Translations under genes and position numbers: made by a program
Shown: one piece after another, positions 63,667 to 64,000 of the stretch
Numbering within the stretch: the first letter of the stretch is position 1
How the letters are laid out: each line of letters begins with the position of its first letter
The notes under the pieces: generated by a model
What the model was told of the DNA's origin: nothing
The model's input: the letters and a program-made list of their open reading frames with translations, nothing else
Database searches by the model: none
Assembly (NCBI RefSeq): GCF_025060755.1
Contig: NZ_JANYUY010000033.1
Span: 24,481-88,480, forward strand
Length of the DNA: 64,000 nt
Direction: 5' to 3'
DNA from: Paenibacillus doosanensis
Lineage (GTDB): Bacteria; Bacillota; Bacilli; Paenibacillales; NBRC-103111

Positions 63667-63878
63667 GTGCTTTTCTCTCCTTGCCGCACTGCGCTTCCGG
63701 ACATCATAAGCCCGATTTGCTGTTCATCCGTCGTTCGGGGATCGACGATCCCGACGATCGTTCCTTCATACATCACCACGATCCGGTCGGATAAATTCAT
63801 GATTTCATCCAATTCGAGCGAATAGAGAAGCACCGCCTTCCCTTTATCCCTCTGTTCGACCAGCTTCTTATGAACTCA
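63663..63878 (-). pseudogene. 3' stub of the NupO-type nucleoside ABC ATPase
   Basis: The last ~70 codons encode [20 protein letters not shown], then [21 protein letters not shown], the end of the second ATPase half of NupO-like proteins. Upstream (toward 63880) similarity ceases abruptly and unrelated AT-rich sequence begins. Walker motifs are lost, so the gene cannot work. The break matches insertion of a mobile element. Confidence 0.75.
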
Positions 63879-64000
63879 AGTTTCGCACCTTGAAAAACAC
63901 GCTTAGATACTGCTGCTACTGAAAATCTTTTGAAAAATTAGCAAGCTTGACAGAAAAACACCCTTCATGTTTGGTAAAATGGAAATTGTCCAGATAACCA
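63876..64000. mobile_element. Probable insertion-sequence end at window edge
   Basis: From about 63876 the sequence turns AT-rich (about 37% GC) and non-coding, and reads on the minus strand GGTGCGAAACTTGAGTTC at the boundary. It cuts the nupO coding region. It looks like the flank of a transposase gene that lies outside the window; no transposase is visible, so identity is inferred. Confidence 0.45.

Overview
The window reads as chromosomal DNA from a Paenibacillus-like member of the Firmicutes. Evidence: moderately high GC, strong AGGAGG-type ribosome binding sites, frequent GTG/TTG starts, a Cse60-type sporulation protein, a GerMN lipoprotein, a Spo0B-type sensor kinase and many sugar or oligopeptide ABC systems. 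Most genes lie on the minus strand. I saw no rRNA, tRNA or CRISPR array. Species cannot be assigned by eye.

Layout. 1-10.8 kb: a minus-strand operon of seven genes (a luciferase-like oxidoreductase, two tandem NtaA-type flavin monooxygenases, and a peptide-type ABC importer whose two ATPases are fused) preceded by a LysR gene; probably uptake and cleavage of an organosulfur or related small molecule. 11-12.6 kb: cse60, an unlisted 43-residue membrane protein and a radical SAM protein. 12.7-21.6 kb: gluconokinase, a TIM-barrel isomerase, then a sugar module (fucose/arabinose isomerase-type protein, split transketolase, FGGY kinase) that resembles published apiose/apulose pathways, with a graveyard of gene fragments between. 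21.9-28.5 kb: Dabb protein, ctaB, cell-wall amidase, GerMN lipoprotein, small proteins and an MFS drug exporter. 28.8-34.9 kb: ugp-type glycerol-phosphate importer, GDPD, TarJ-like dehydrogenase and a DeoR regulator. 35-41 kb: nitrilase with an apparent CTG start, a histidine phosphatase, two antibiotic-nucleotidyltransferase-like genes and small proteins. 41.6-48 kb: AraC regulator, Gfo/Idh/MocA dehydrogenase, DUF2798 protein, sensor kinase, aldo/keto reductase. 48-56.9 kb: a complete LacI-controlled oligosaccharide/oligopeptide-type ABC operon with three operator palindromes. 56.9-64 kb: a purine/nucleoside salvage operon cut off on its upstream side by foreign DNA at the window end.

The most unusual element is a dispersed ~178-bp repeat present three times in the same orientation (16304, 21651, 44918). 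It has outer complementary ends, three internal hairpins (one with a TTCG loop in one copy), and a position hard against minus-strand terminators. It encodes no protein and I do not recognise it. Other points: five decayed genes in intergenic gaps, a CTG start, a possible eight-codon leader upstream of the aadK-like gene, and several well-formed operators.
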